In this document: one piece after another, positions 1-13,400 of the stretch
Position numbering within the stretch: position 1 is the first letter of the stretch
Layout of the letters: every line of letters begins with the position of its first letter
Notes under the pieces: model-generated
Databases searched by the model: none
Told to the model about the DNA's origin: nothing
The model's input: the letters and a program-made list of their open reading frames with translations, nothing else
From: Batillaria attramentaria
Taxonomy: Eukaryota; Mollusca; Gastropoda; Batillariidae
NCBI GenBank assembly: GCA_018292915.2
Contig: JACVVK020000095.1
Location: 540,001 to 604,000 of the forward strand
Length of the DNA stretch: 64,000 bases
Direction of reading: 5' to 3'
Made by a program: the position numbers and the translations under genes

Positions 1-30
1 TCAAACTACTAAAAAAACAGGAATTGGCAA

Positions 31-75
31 GGGTGGGAGGGAGGGTGGGAGGGTGGGTGGGTGGGTGGGTTGGGT
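31..75 (+). repeat. G-rich tract with G-quadruplex pattern
   Basis: At least eight runs of GGG separated by single or double bases (GGGTGGGAGGGAGGGTGGG and onwards). It is the expanded CCCA/CCCT tail of the adjacent minus-strand SINE. The pattern fits the usual intramolecular G-quadruplex consensus on the plus strand. Confidence 0.7.
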
Positions 76-235
76 GTTTAAGAATTTAACATCCTTTTCC
101 ACCACATAAGGGTGATATCAAAGACGGCGCAACAAGAAAAAGGCCAGCACAAATATTTGGCCCCAGCCGGGATTTGAACTCATGACCGAGCACTGAGAGT
201 CCAACGCTCTACCATTTGGCTATCCCGGTTCCCCC
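32..235 (-). mobile_element. tRNA-derived SINE, family A, copy 1
   Basis: Minus-strand copy of a short SINE. The tRNA-like head shows A-box-like (AATGGTAGAGCGTTGG) and B-box-like (GTTCGAATCCCGGC) promoter motifs in the family; here they are slightly diverged. The body contains GGCCAAATATTTGTGCTGGC and ends in a CCCA-type tail, seen here as a G-rich run on the plus strand. A 13-bp TSD with one mismatch flanks it (19-31 and 236-248, AGGAATTGGCAAG / AGGAACTGGCAAG). Confidence 0.85.
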
Positions 236-501
236 AGGAACTGGCAAGTTCAAAGCAATGAATATACACTTACACTAGATACAGGATACAGACTCTTTAT
301 TTACCTCTGTAAAAATTATAAAGCAAACTGGCTAGAGGCTGTCCCGTCTTCCAAAACAAATGTACATCCACTCATACATACTGCATATGTATATAAATGT
401 AACAAAATATATCACAGATAACATACTAAAATCCTGAAGTAAAATTCATCACGCCCATCAGTTACCACTTGGCGTTTCCGAACGTCCACAGAGCCACATA
501 C

Positions 502-694
502 CAAGATGGTGTTCTTTCGACTGCTGCCTGTGACTTCTTTGGGAGGGTTGAAGTCAACATGAGCCCCAAGGAGACTGATGACTCCCTCCGGCCTCCCGTG
601 GGGAGACCCGGCTTTCTTCTCAGCTGCTTTATGATCCTTGTAGAAGACCAGGTTTGACTGCTGTAGCACGACGAACACCTGGCTCCAGTTCTTC
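502..694 (-). CDS. ARHGAP-like coding exon 6 (PH domain, middle)
   Basis: Exon of 193 bp with acceptor ATTCAG and donor GTATGT. It encodes the PH strands KNWSQVFVVLQQSNLVFYKD, followed by a loop, GVISLLGAHVDF and SSRKNTIL. The KNW..VFVVL...L.FYKD pattern is typical of PH domains of the ARHGAP12/15/27 group. The final PH helix and everything downstream lie beyond the left edge. Confidence 0.88.
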
Positions 695-1934
695 CTGAAT
701 ACCAAAGAAGACCAAAAACTAGAACATTACGCTGATTACCCGTATGCCTTATGCTGAGAGGGACAAGAGATGAAAGAAAACAGTTAGGTCACTTTGTAAC
801 ATGACTGTTGGCCATACATTGTACACCTCTCATTCTTTTTTTCCTTCTTTTTTTTGGGGGGGGAGGGGGGTGTGGGGGGTGGGGTGTGGAGGAGGGAGTG
901 TCTGCTGCTCCTGTTGATATAATATGCTGATGCAATAAGCTTCAGGTTCTGTGACCGTAACAGGTCTCTGTTACCAACCAGGTAATGAAAATCAGCGCTG
1001 TAACAGCGCACACCTTGCACGGAGATTATACTAAGGAGCAGCTGAATAGACAGTTTTCAAGAATAGCAAGAATGAACAAACGCTGGACCAAAAAAGTCCA
1101 TGTGGCCAAACCAATGTGCTGAGAGTAGCCAAACATGAGTCACAAGCATGGCAATCTTCATAATGTTATGCAACATAATACACATGCAATTTGTGTCCTC
1201 ACATGTTCCAGCCAGTGACCTGTTAAGTTTGTCCATGGCTATTGGTCCCAAACTTCTTGTTCCAGGTAACCTCCACTTCATTAATCAGTGTTCCCGATTC
1301 AGGTGTGCATATTTGTACACACGAAACTCTTCACTTACACACAATTTTGAGAACAGTGCATCACAGGGGACGTACGTTTTTGGTCTCGCCGTGACAAACA
1401 GTATTTATCCAACTCTCTTCCCAGAAACTCGATGAACAAAAAGCGATCTGTAACTAGCAGCAGACACTTGCAGCATGGCATTTCCACGGAGCTACTATGC
1501 ATGACAGACACAAGATGTATGGACTCTCCAAGTTTACAAAAGGACCCTCAAAAATATGGAGAGAGGGTCCCAAGGACTCTTGTATTTTCGAATGACAGGC
1601 AACACTGTTAATATGTGAAGCAACACAAAAGTGTGTAATCTGCAGCACCAGAAGCATGAGCTGTGATCTCAAAATGTGCAAGGGTGGCATCATATGCAAG
1701 TCTTATAGTGTCAGTCTTACTTTTAGCTCCTCACCACTGCTGTCTTTCAAGGTTTTATCTGGTGCATTTTAATCTGTCCTTTTGTTTTGGGTTTTATCAC
1801 TGGTACTTGTTCTTGGTTTTTAATCTTGGTCTCTGCCTGTCCTTTATTTTTTCTACTCAGTTTTGTGCGTGCGTGCGTGCGTGCGTGCGTGTGTGTGTGT
1901 GTGTCAGTGTATGTGTGTGTGTGTGTGTGTGTGT

Positions 1935-1999
<65 letters not shown>

Positions 2000-2792
2000 T
2001 GCTCTTTTATTTTTATAGTTGTTCTTACGTAGTGTACATTGAGTGATTTTTTTTATTTTATTTTTTTCGGTTTTAGATTGTAAGGCGCCTAGAGCTCGTT
2101 CCCCGGGGAAAGGCGCCCTATAAATATTATTATTATTATTATTAAGTACCTTCACTCACCTGACTTTTCTCCTGCCACTTTCAGCAAGTTTTGTTTTGTT
2201 GAGGTACCCAGACAGCTGATCCTGAGCAGACGAGCGAACACAGACACAATAATAAACAACGCACCAAATTTCTTTCTCTCTATGATCATTGATGAACTAG
2301 CCGGAAAAAACAATTGCCCAAACCACACAGTCTCTAGCCACTAAAAACCACCACCCTGCATGCAAATGAAAAGATTATTATGTGGCACAAATGACAGACC
2401 TTTCGCACAACTACACACTGCTAAAGAAAATGGTCTATGCGCTCCTTCCTGAGGAAGCTAAAACACAACAGGAAAAAGTGTGAATAAATATTACAAACTG
2501 GTTATGACTGAGAACTAACTAACTAAATGTAACAGCATTAAAAATCTCAGTATCTTGGAAGTGCGTTTGTGGAGGAAAGTGAATGCCAAATGGCATGAAA
2601 ACAGGGAAGTAGAGAACCCGACACAGCCAAACCTGCCTGTACCATGTCACTTCTCCGTAAATAATATGACTAGAATTTTGTAGAAATCACAGACTTCAGA
2701 TGTTGATTTCTTTTCTCAAAAGAGTACGGGTGCAGGGACAGTGATATTGTTTTTTTTGTGCTTTCGCTCGCAAATCAATTAAGGGTGCTGGC

Positions 2793-2852
<60 letters not shown>

Positions 2853-5800
2853 ATGGTACGAAAGACATAGAACACATAACTTTGCTGACTCACTGCTTTC
2901 AATTACATACAGCAAAAGAATAGTGATCATTTTGCGTGTACATGTAACATGTATCTATAAGGATGAAGCAAAAGCGTAGCAATTTGTTGCCGCACCTTTA
3001 TGCTCTTCCCTCCAGGTGACAATGACAAACAGGTTTGGCTGTAGCTGAGGTGCAAAGTGGAAATGTACCGGAGAAATGGAAAAAGAGTAAAAGCCAGACA
3101 AACCTCAAACCTGATCGGTGTCGTAACAGGAGGCTGCAAACTAGGGAGGGAAGGACTTTTCTCCATCTAATATGGGGTAAGAGACAGCAAGTGAATCAGA
3201 ATTTAATTGTTAGATTCTGCAGTACGTGTCATTGTGGTTAGTGCTGACAAGACAAACACTTAACTGTTGGTGACTGTCAAGAACTACCTTCTGTTCTCTA
3301 AATCCTAGTCGATAAAAAGGCAGTCTGTACAAAACTAAGATATTTCCCTCCCTGATAAATTCCAAACCAAACTTAACCATACAAGATAGCTGTGTAAACT
3401 GTATGATTTAACCAATTTAAGCTTGTATGAAACTAGTTCTGATTTAGGTTCACACAACTGCAGACACACATATTACCTTTATCTGGGGCTTTACTTAGCT
3501 GATTCAATGCGCTGTGTTTTAAATTTCACTTCCCACTTCTTAGTGCAGTACACATACAAAGAACTCTTCGAATCAAAATAAACTTGCACACTTATCATCA
3601 ATGAAATCTGCTGATCACACTTCACACTGTCTGATAAAATGCCAAACAAACATCACTGCAGAAAATGCTGTGTTTGTTTTAAATAATAAAAGCGCTGCGA
3701 TGCACAATTTACACATATAAGCACTATGAGACTGGGCACGTCACAACATCTTTGCCACAGCTGTCAGCCATGACAGTCCTGTTTCACATGTTGCTATGTA
3801 ACTATCATATATACGGACGCTATCTGTCCTAACTGAACATCGTAAGGAGTAACATCTACATAGGGAAATAATTCACAGTATTTCCACTGTACTTCACGTT
3901 CCTTGATAGTGGTAGTCATGACCAGAGAACCACACAAACGGCAATGCGAGATTTTGAGAAAGTGAAGGTTTTGATCAAAGTTTGCTGTAAAGCACACTAT
4001 TTTGCAGAACATGCATGCAAAAGTTGAGTCAACCCTTTCACCAAAACATGAAAAGTGCGAAAGGGCACAAAATGAAAGTGGCTACCCATAAAATCTACCC
4101 ACGCTGTAAACCACAAAAATGCACTAGCAGCTTCCTAATTACAAACTAACCCACATTCTTTCATGACCTATCTTTCACAATTCGTATCGGGATTTATTTT
4201 ATTTTTTTTTCATTTCTCTTAATTTTTATCATGGCAGAGACAATAACAGTAAATGCATTTTACAAGCATGTGTGACACACATCAACTAAATACTATAAAC
4301 ATTCAGAAAAACTAATCTTAACAAAATGTGCACAATGCTTTTTCAAACATTAAATAAGTAAATAAATAAATAAATATAAATAGCATTTACACGAGCAGTG
4401 TATATAAAGGACAACATCTTTTTTTTTCCAAGGACTGACGTGTTGATTATCTACAAGAAAAGGTGACAAAATAAAACAATAAAAGGTGTGGTTAAGGGTG
4501 TGATAAAATAGGAACTGACCAACCATTACACTTAATTTTTCGAATACTGTAAAATGTACACTAATGATCAACAACATCCGCTGATCACCGAGGTCATCTG
4601 ACGTATCTTAACTATTCAAATCTCATTAATGCACACCACAGGTCTACACCGTGTATATCACAGTATGGAAGGCAGGGCAGAGACTGACAGGCGCGACATC
4701 AATCCTTCATGGTTACACGCTCTCACAAAACACTGGGAATAAACCAGCGCTTAGGGATACACTAAATGAAATTAGTCATTCCCAAAACTAATTAGGCTAT
4801 CGTTTTTGGTGTGGAGGCTGCGAGGGCCAGGTGTGACCCTTGCGGGGATTTGTGCCCGGGGAGGGGGGGGGGGGTGCGCGGGGGGGGGGGTGTGCGGGGG
4901 GGTGAGGAGGGAAGGGGAACTGTGGAAAGAGATCATGGGTAGGGTAATTTTAGACTGAGCTGGGATGACCTGAAGGATTTAAACGAAACTGGTTGGTGTT
5001 GCTGTTTGTGTGTAATCAACAAGTACACTGTACTGGAATTCACCATACTACCAGCTCAACTATCCCACCTCCCAGAATTCTGCTGTGTGATGGCAAAACA
5101 CTGCTATTTTGCCATTACATGGCAGAGATCTCAACAGAACCTTACAGATTAAACCAAAGAGCTATGCAAAGAGTGACAATTTGAACATACTGAACTGACC
5201 TGCAACACACTGAAACCAGGAAATAGAGGTCCATGTTGAAACTGTACGAATCGCCGTGATTCTATGCTTCACGATGACACCTCAAGCACTTTTTTTTTTT
5301 TCACTTGCACTGAGAGTAAACCGGAGTTCATTTTAGAATACGCTACATCACCCACATCCAACTCTCATCACCTGTATTTCCTCTACCTCTATGGGTGACA
5401 CCAACTCTCATCACCTGTATTTCCTCTACCTCTATGGGTGACAGCGTATCAACAGCACGGTGGTTAGTAGCAAGAAAAGCAAAATGGACCTACGCCTCCG
5501 CCGGGTGCAAAGTTGGGTGGCAGGGTGTCCGACTTCAGCCCACCCTGATCCTGCGGAGTCATTTCAATTTTCCCATACATGGACTTGGATTTGGACTGGC
5601 GGGTCAGAGACATGGTGTGGCTGGTGGCGCCACCACCCTCGCGCATTGTCTCCCCATTACGGGGGCTGTGCTCTTGACTCTGGGAGGAAGAAACAGCTAC
5701 CAGTAGTCAAAGGGGGAAACTGAAAGCCGAATAGGGGGCGTGCAAATGACTGAGAGATCCTGATGCATATAAATAAGTGTGTGTAAGTGTATGCACGCAT

Positions 5801-8800
5801 GTGCACACAGCGTCTGCTTCAAGGCTCTAAAAATACCAAAACTGTCAAACTGAAAATAAATAAATAAATAAATAAATAAATAAATTGCTGACTGCACCAG
5901 TCTGCACAGGCAGGCAGCATAGCTAGATCATGGCTCAGAAATTGTTACACATGTAAATTAGGTTACGGCCCACTGGCTGTAGTAACATACATCATTACGT
6001 CTAAAGCCATCCGGAAATAGGGCCTGCACGCCAAAGAACTGATGGGCGTTTAGGCCCTTTCTCAGTATGACCGTAGGCGTATTTCATTCTGTACCAAGCA
6101 TAACATAAACACATTGAAGACCACAGAAGGAAAGCAGCCACTAAACTGAAAAAGTAAACTATTCTGACTTTACTCCCCCCCCCCCTACTCCCCCTCCCCC
6201 CCCCCCCCCCCCCCCCCCATTATAGTGCTTGTGCCAGTCAGTACAGGAGACAGCAGCTGCAAACACTGCTGAAGCATTTTGCAGACATGCGCTGATTGCA
6301 CTAGGCAGGTTAGTCATCACACGTGCACAAATCATGGCACTCAAGTCAGTCAAGCACCAGACTTTGTAAATTTATACACTGAACAGTGTATTCTATCAGT
6401 ATCCTCTTTTCAATATAACTTTCAATATAACTTACAGCTATTTTTCTGTTGCTACCAGCAGACAATTATAATAATAAAATATCTGAGAATATATTGGTAA
6501 GTAACAGCTTTGTGGAAATGGTACACATTCCTACAGAAGCAGCAGACGGTAAACACCAAATCAGACACACCCTATAGATGCTTATCATAAGTTTTTTTTT
6601 TGTTTTTTTTTTACCAGGTTTGATTTCTTGCCAATTGCCAAACCACTTGAAAGAACACACGTACATTCAGATACATCATTACATGCAGCCAGCTCAGAAC
6701 ATGCGCGTAAGCATATTGAAAATTAGATAGATGAAGCCGCAGTCATGAAAGGCTTCATATCCGTGGAAACTACCACTGGACAAAATACCCTGGACTACAA
6801 TAGAAGTAAAGGACATTTGTCCTGAATATTGCCGACTGTGGCGCAGAAATAATCGGACAAATGTCCACCTTTGTGTGAAATTAATCGGACAATCGAAAAT
6901 GAACCATGTGAATGAGTGATGTCCGGCGCGGATGTGAAGCCTCGAATCCTGTAAGAATTAAAGCAGAACATGCAGCCATGGACGTCCTACCTCTGATTTC
7001 GAGCGGATGCTTGAACCTAAAGGCAGTTCCCACTGAGTGTCGTTGCTGCCGATGCGGTGAAAGTACTGGCGCCCCGCTTCGTCGACCAGCTGCTGCCACT
7101 GTGGATACATCGAGTGTGTGGGTGAGAACTTCGAAACATCACCAACATGTGTCTCACAGAACTGACTCAAAATGACAGGGGATACACAGGGACATATGGC
7201 AAATGAGGGTCTAGGTGATTAGACGTGCATATTTCTGTGGTCACATGGAATGCCATGATGAATGAGGGTAATTAGATGAAAGCGGCAGTAGCAAACGTGC
7301 TTCCTCAAAGTCAAACATTAGTCTCAGTTGCTGCATGTTATCCATGAATGACACCATATTAGGCCTGTGAACACATTACAGTCCAACCTGGAGTAGTGGC
7401 CACCTGTGCGCACAGCAGCCACCTGCCTATAGTGGCCACCAGTTTGGAGGCTCAAAGTCTTCAATGATACTATGAAAAATGCCATGTATAATGTAACTGG
7501 CCATGCTAACCACTTCTTCTGGTCCATCAAGTACATGTAACTGCACTGAAAATGTCTCACTCACAGATCAAATCAAAAGTATATATGCCTGAGTACAAAA
7601 GCACTCTTTTTTATTTTTTATTTTATTTCTTTGAGTCCACAGTTCTTCTTTCTTTTTTTCTGTCCAATTTTCCCTTCTGACCTGACAGCCAACTGTTGTC
7701 ACCAACTGCTTTTGAACAAAATGGCTTAAAGCAACGGGTACCATGCCAACTGGCCAAGCAAAAGCTGACTTCCAAATTCACCTTGAAAAACCAATTGCTT
7801 ATCCACACTTCACAGGGGAGAACATACTTCAGAGGGGAGATATAAGAGAACCAGTCATGCATGTAGCTTCATCCAGGATTTTTTTTTTTTTTTTTTTTTG
7901 CTGCCACAACTCTTTGCCGGCTTCAGTGGTGTTCCTCCCTGGTAATGGGTGGAATCCACGGAGGGCTCAGAAGTTGGGGCTATTTTTATTATGCATGATG
8001 ATGGAGATGAGGATGATGGTAAGATGATGCTATGGAGGTCCGGTGTGGTTTGGGACTGTGGGACAGGGCCGCATTCCACGCTTCCTGTCAAATATCCCGG
8101 CATTAACCAGGCCTACAACACCAGGAACTACAGCACCTGCGGTGCCAGCCGTGTAATCATCCACATCATAAGACGTGTCATACCAAGGGAAGCACCCCCA
8201 AAGTCGCACCCGTGAAGTGGGTGAAGCTCGGCTGTGTGGCAACAGCCTCCCCACTGGACCCATAGCACACCCGCTCTGGGTAGGAGCCGACCTAGGTAGG
8301 AAAAATCCCGCTTGCCTCGGCTGGGACTCGAAACCCGGGTCTCCCGCTCCATAGTCCGAAGTGCTAACCACTACACTACGGGGGCCGTTCATCCAGGATT
8401 ATTACTGAGTTTTATGACTTCACTCCGCTTCAATGCATTTTACTGTCACAGACGGGTGCCCAGCTAGCACAAGTTTCCCTTTTGAAAAGTCATTCCACAC
8501 ACGTGTAATGTGCATGTGCATGGCACAGGATGACGCTCATACCTGCCCTGACAAACCACGGTCAGTTTAACACCATCCGTGGGGAGCACAATGTCTAGAC
8601 TAGAGAGGCAGAAGCCTCCATGGCTCCCTTGTGACACAGGTCAAGGTCATTCACAAAAGTATGTTTGTAAAGCTCTTATCACTATCCATTATCATGCTAA
8701 GTAAAGCGTCTGGCGCTCTGAGTTCCTGGCAATATTACAATTTTCCCCGAAACAGTTTGTACAGCCTTGACCTTTGGTCAACGTCATTCAAATGAGATCT

Positions 8801-9601
8801 CATCAATGTCTATCGTCATGCCAAGTTTGATGCCTCTAGCATTTGTAGTTCCTCCGAAAACAGTAATGTTAAAATTCACAACAGACAGCTTTAATGACCT
8901 TGACCTTCAGTCAAGGTCATTCAGAAAGGTAGGTCTCACTGCTGTCTATCATCATGCCTTGTTTGGTGCCTCTACTGTTTGTTGTTCTGGAGAAAATGCC
9001 AAGGTTAAAGTTTCCCAAAACAAACGCGTGCATGACCTTGACCTTGACTAAAAGTCACTGAACACAGGTATGTCTGTACAGGTGCTGCCAATATCAATCA
9101 TCGCACATAGTTTGATGCTTCTGATTCTTCTAGATACTGAGAAAATGCAAATGTAAAATTTCCAAAGAGACTGTTTTAATGACCTTGACCTCAGTCAAGG
9201 TCATTTAAGATGGTATGTGTGCATAGGTCTTATCACTGTCTATCAGCATGCCAGGTTTGGCACTTTTGCTGTTCGTTGTTTCTGAGAAAATGCCAATGTT
9301 AAGGTTTCACAAAACTATCTTGTACGGCCTTGACCTTGATAGAAGGTCACTGACTACATGTATATCTGTAAAGTTCTTATCAATGTCTATCATCATGCAA
9401 GGTTTAAAACCTCTGGCATTTGTAGATTACGAGAAAATGCCAATGTAAAATTTTCAAACAGAGAGCTTTAGTGACCTTGACCTTGGGTCAAGGTCATTCA
9501 AAATGATATGTTTTGAAAGGTCTTGTGGTTGTCTATCAGCAAGCCAACTTTGGTGCCTCTACTGTTTGTAGATTCTGAGAAAATGACAACGTTAAAGTTT
9601 T

Positions 9602-9670
<69 letters not shown>

Positions 9671-10403
9671 GACAGACAGACGACGGAGGGTTAATACATA
9701 GACTCCCATTGTTACACAAGGGAGCCAAAAAAGGAATTGCACTGAACATGCTTATCTTATCCTGGTGTTCACTCTACACTGAACTTATATAAATTTTAAT
9801 AAATCATGACGCAGACAAACCAAATTCCATCAGATTCAGAGCCAGTTTTGCAGCGATTGGACACGAGTGCATTGTAGCTGGCATTAACCATTATTTACCA
9901 GAATTGTTCTTTTCTTAGGTCAACATATGCTCAGACCATCAAAGAGGGAAGTGGGGGGGGTATCCAACACACATATTTGTGACCCTCCACCGCGAAATGA
10001 GTCTTCTTGTGCTATTTGTTCATGTTACAAGCTGACTCATTTCGTGGTGGAGGGTCACATTTGTCTTGTAGGGGCCTGATCTCCCAGCCAAGATCACAAA
10101 CATGTCAGTACTCACCTTCTCTTTCGTGGACTTATTGATAAAGAAAACATCGCTGCCCTCCTCTTTTTTGTCATAGATTTGGTCGGCATGGTCCGCTGGC
10201 TGCTCCGCTAGCGTCTCAAGGGAAAGTACTGGCAAGGATGATACAGGCTCCTGATTCTTCTTCTGCTGCAACAGCAATCAATCAATCAATCAAGGGAGTA
10301 TTCAGCCAGAAAAACAATCAAGCAAACAACAAATCAGTCAGTCGGTTTTTCACTGTGTATTTGTATCAGTGAGAGGTAGTGTGAGATGTGGGGTGGGGTG
10401 GGG

Positions 10404-10481
<78 letters not shown>

Positions 10482-13400
10482 GTGTGTTAGTGCAATCAGT
10501 TTTATCTGGAGAGTCTGTGCTCTACAAGCACTACCTATTATTATTACTAGTCAGTCAATCTGTCAGTCAATCCATCAAGCTGGATGTCAGTACATGCAGG
10601 GATGTCACTGGTGCCCGGACACAGGACTACAACCGATAGACTTGGCCAAATGTCCGATGAAAAAAACTGTCCAGCAGGACAGATGTCCGATTGTTTATTT
10701 CAAGAGGAGCTCACATGTCCGATTGCATTTCTGTTGAACATTTGAATCTTTGATGTCACTGACAGCAAGTCAACCAAACAGTATTATCTGAAATGAGTTA
10801 ATAATACTTTTTTTTTTACACTTTTCTTTGCCAATAAGTCCTTTTGTTATGGTCTTACTAGTCAATAAATCCCCTTTTCCTCAATGTCTTCCACACTACT
10901 CACATGTATGAAGGACACAATGAGGCAAAGAGTTGAACCCTGACCTGTGTTTATGTGGTTCCTGTTTTACAATGATTTACTGTCGCGCGCCAGAATGTCC
11001 TATTGTTTCATTCCAATTCAGGACCAATGTCCTATGCATCTGCCACCTTCCAGGACATTTTTCCTATAGGTTTCAAGCTCCAGTGACATTCCTGTATATG
11101 TATTGAAACTGTCTTCTAAACATATGCAGACAGGATTGCTTGCATATCTCCAGATTAAATATGTAACACTGACTGTGTATGAATGCTTCACACACATAGC
11201 ACATTCCCCCAGATATGCTTTTTGTTATTACTAATACTACTCAATTACTCATTTCAAGAAACACTGTGATAATGTGGAGCAGCACCACTTGCCTACATAG
11301 TGTGAAGCATGAAGGTCGGAAAACCTGTGACTTAAAACATCAAATGAGAAACCTAAAAAAATTTACTTCCTCTTTGCACCCTCCAAAACTCACCCTCCAC
11401 CCAACCAAGAAAAACAATACCCCCCCCCCCCCCCAGCCCCCCCCCCAAAAAAAAAAAACCAACAAAAAAAAACACACACACACACAAAAACAACAACAAA
11501 AAACCAACAACACAAAACATAAGTAAACCAACACCTACAAGGGGATGTTCTTGTCCATGTGGAGATCTCTCCACCGGACTCGAGGGCTTATCCTTTCGAG
11601 GTGGCTTCCACGTCAACTCTCCCGTCTCGCGATTGTGGAAGAATTTCCTCTGGGTGGCATGGTCTTCATAAACGTCCCAAGGGAGACCATCCACCAGCAC
11701 GCGCACAAAAGTGCCATCCTTGAGTTGCAGTCCCTGTTCCGAGTGATGATGCTGATATGAGTAATTGGCATAGTCCGCATCGTTGGCCTGCCACAAAATT
11801 AGAATGATAAATAAATAGGGGGGGTGGGGGGGTGGGTGTTTGGGGGTTTAACGTCCTTTTCCACCACATAGGGTGATATCAAAGATGGGGCAATGATGAA
11901 AAAGCCAGCACAAATATTTGGCCCCAGCCGGGATCGAACTCATGACCCGAGCATTAGAAGTCCAATGCTCTACCATTCGACCACCCTGGCTCCCCGATAA
12001 ATAAATAAATATTAAAAAATAATAAGTAATACTGAATAATAACTAAACAATATAGAATAAATAATAAAATGTGTAAATCAATAACTACACAATTACACGT
12101 ATGCATCCAGGTGTAATGACACAATACACAAATAATAAAGTGAACAAATAAAACAAAAAAACAAAATCAACAACATACAACCCTATCAGCTTTGCTGAAC
12201 AAGCTGGTGCATGCACTAGAAACATATGCTGACTTCCTGATCAAATATCAGCAACAAGCACAGACAAAAACAATTTATAATCAGCAAGTCATTATAGGTG
12301 GTGAGGTATTTCAAGGCCGCGGGCCAGCGTTTGCAAGATGTAAAGCTACATGCTACGAAAACCAGTTCCTACAGAACAACCCTGCAACACTGAAAGCTGA
12401 TGGTTGCATTGGTGCCCCATAACTAAAATACCATCCCTTCCTTCAGCTAGATCACTCCTCCCGAAAGAAAATGCCCAAGCACAGTGGATTTGGCAGGCAC
12501 TTAGGCCCTCTTACAATAGTTACATACACTTGAGAGAGTCACACTCTAAAGGCGAAATCTTACATGTTTGCGTTGCCTTGTTCTCAACCTCACTGTCAAG
12601 GAACCCCACAGATATCAACTCACGATTAACGTGTGATAAAGTTAAACAGACAAGATTTACACCATTATGGTTCAATTAGTAACAGCAGTGATCGAGCATT
12701 TATTTCCTCATGGTATTAATTCTAGATGTTTACGACATGACACTTATCCAAAATCAGGGCTTATCTCTGTTGGGCATCAGTTATGGACCGACTCATTTTA
12801 CAAAAATGTCCTATGATTTTCTGTTGAGGCAGACATATTGTCCTTTCGTTTTCGCACTGTCTTCCTATTTTTCAGGACAAATGTTCTATACTTTTTCATG
12901 ACACACGTCTTATGATAGTTCCCACAGGCATGAAGTGCTGCAAAATGAAAATGCAGCATGGCTCAGCCTAATGAAACCTAGGACTTGCCGGGTTAACACA
13001 CTTTCATGATTCCACAGCATAAGAAAGCAACTTGCAAGATTCACCTGAGACTAATTTATCTGGCCCGGACCTACCCATATTTGGGTCAGACAAAGTTCCA
13101 TCCTCAGCCAGTAAGATTATGCATGCGTCACAAATTTGCATACCGTATCCACAGTTAAAACTAAATTTTTGTACTCAGTGTATGTTGCACATTTAACACA
13201 ACCAACAAAATACTACTGTGATAGTGAAATTACTTTTCTGTCAAAGCACACAAGTTTGCACTTGATAGGGCTGAGAGATCTATTGTGCGGTTTTAGAAAG
13301 AAAAAAAAAAATAGAGAAATCAGAAACACTCGAGTTCCGCCAATCACTGTGCAAAGCTGAATGTCATGTATCATCCGTTCTTGAGTTGGCAATTTAATCA

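Larger units (their letters stand above)
7129..10115 (-). other. ARHGAP-like intron 3
   Basis: Intron holding a complete family B SINE (7881-8387), a complete tandem-core element (8598-9732) and a palindromic MITE (9978-10059). No coding exon was found between these. Confidence 0.65.

Noticed and set aside
1663..2046. Open frames rich in Val/Cys
   Set aside because: Translation of a GT microsatellite; no protein family and the frame is only open because of the repeat. The same holds for similar frames at 2,696-2,979, 9,498-9,792, 10,369-10,737, 42,473-42,798, 54,707-55,029 and 63,134-63,478.
8600..9700. Tandem repeats considered as a CRISPR array or satellite
   Set aside because: Eukaryotic context, no spacer-repeat pattern of CRISPR type, and a second complete inverted copy with the same ends shows a dispersed element instead.
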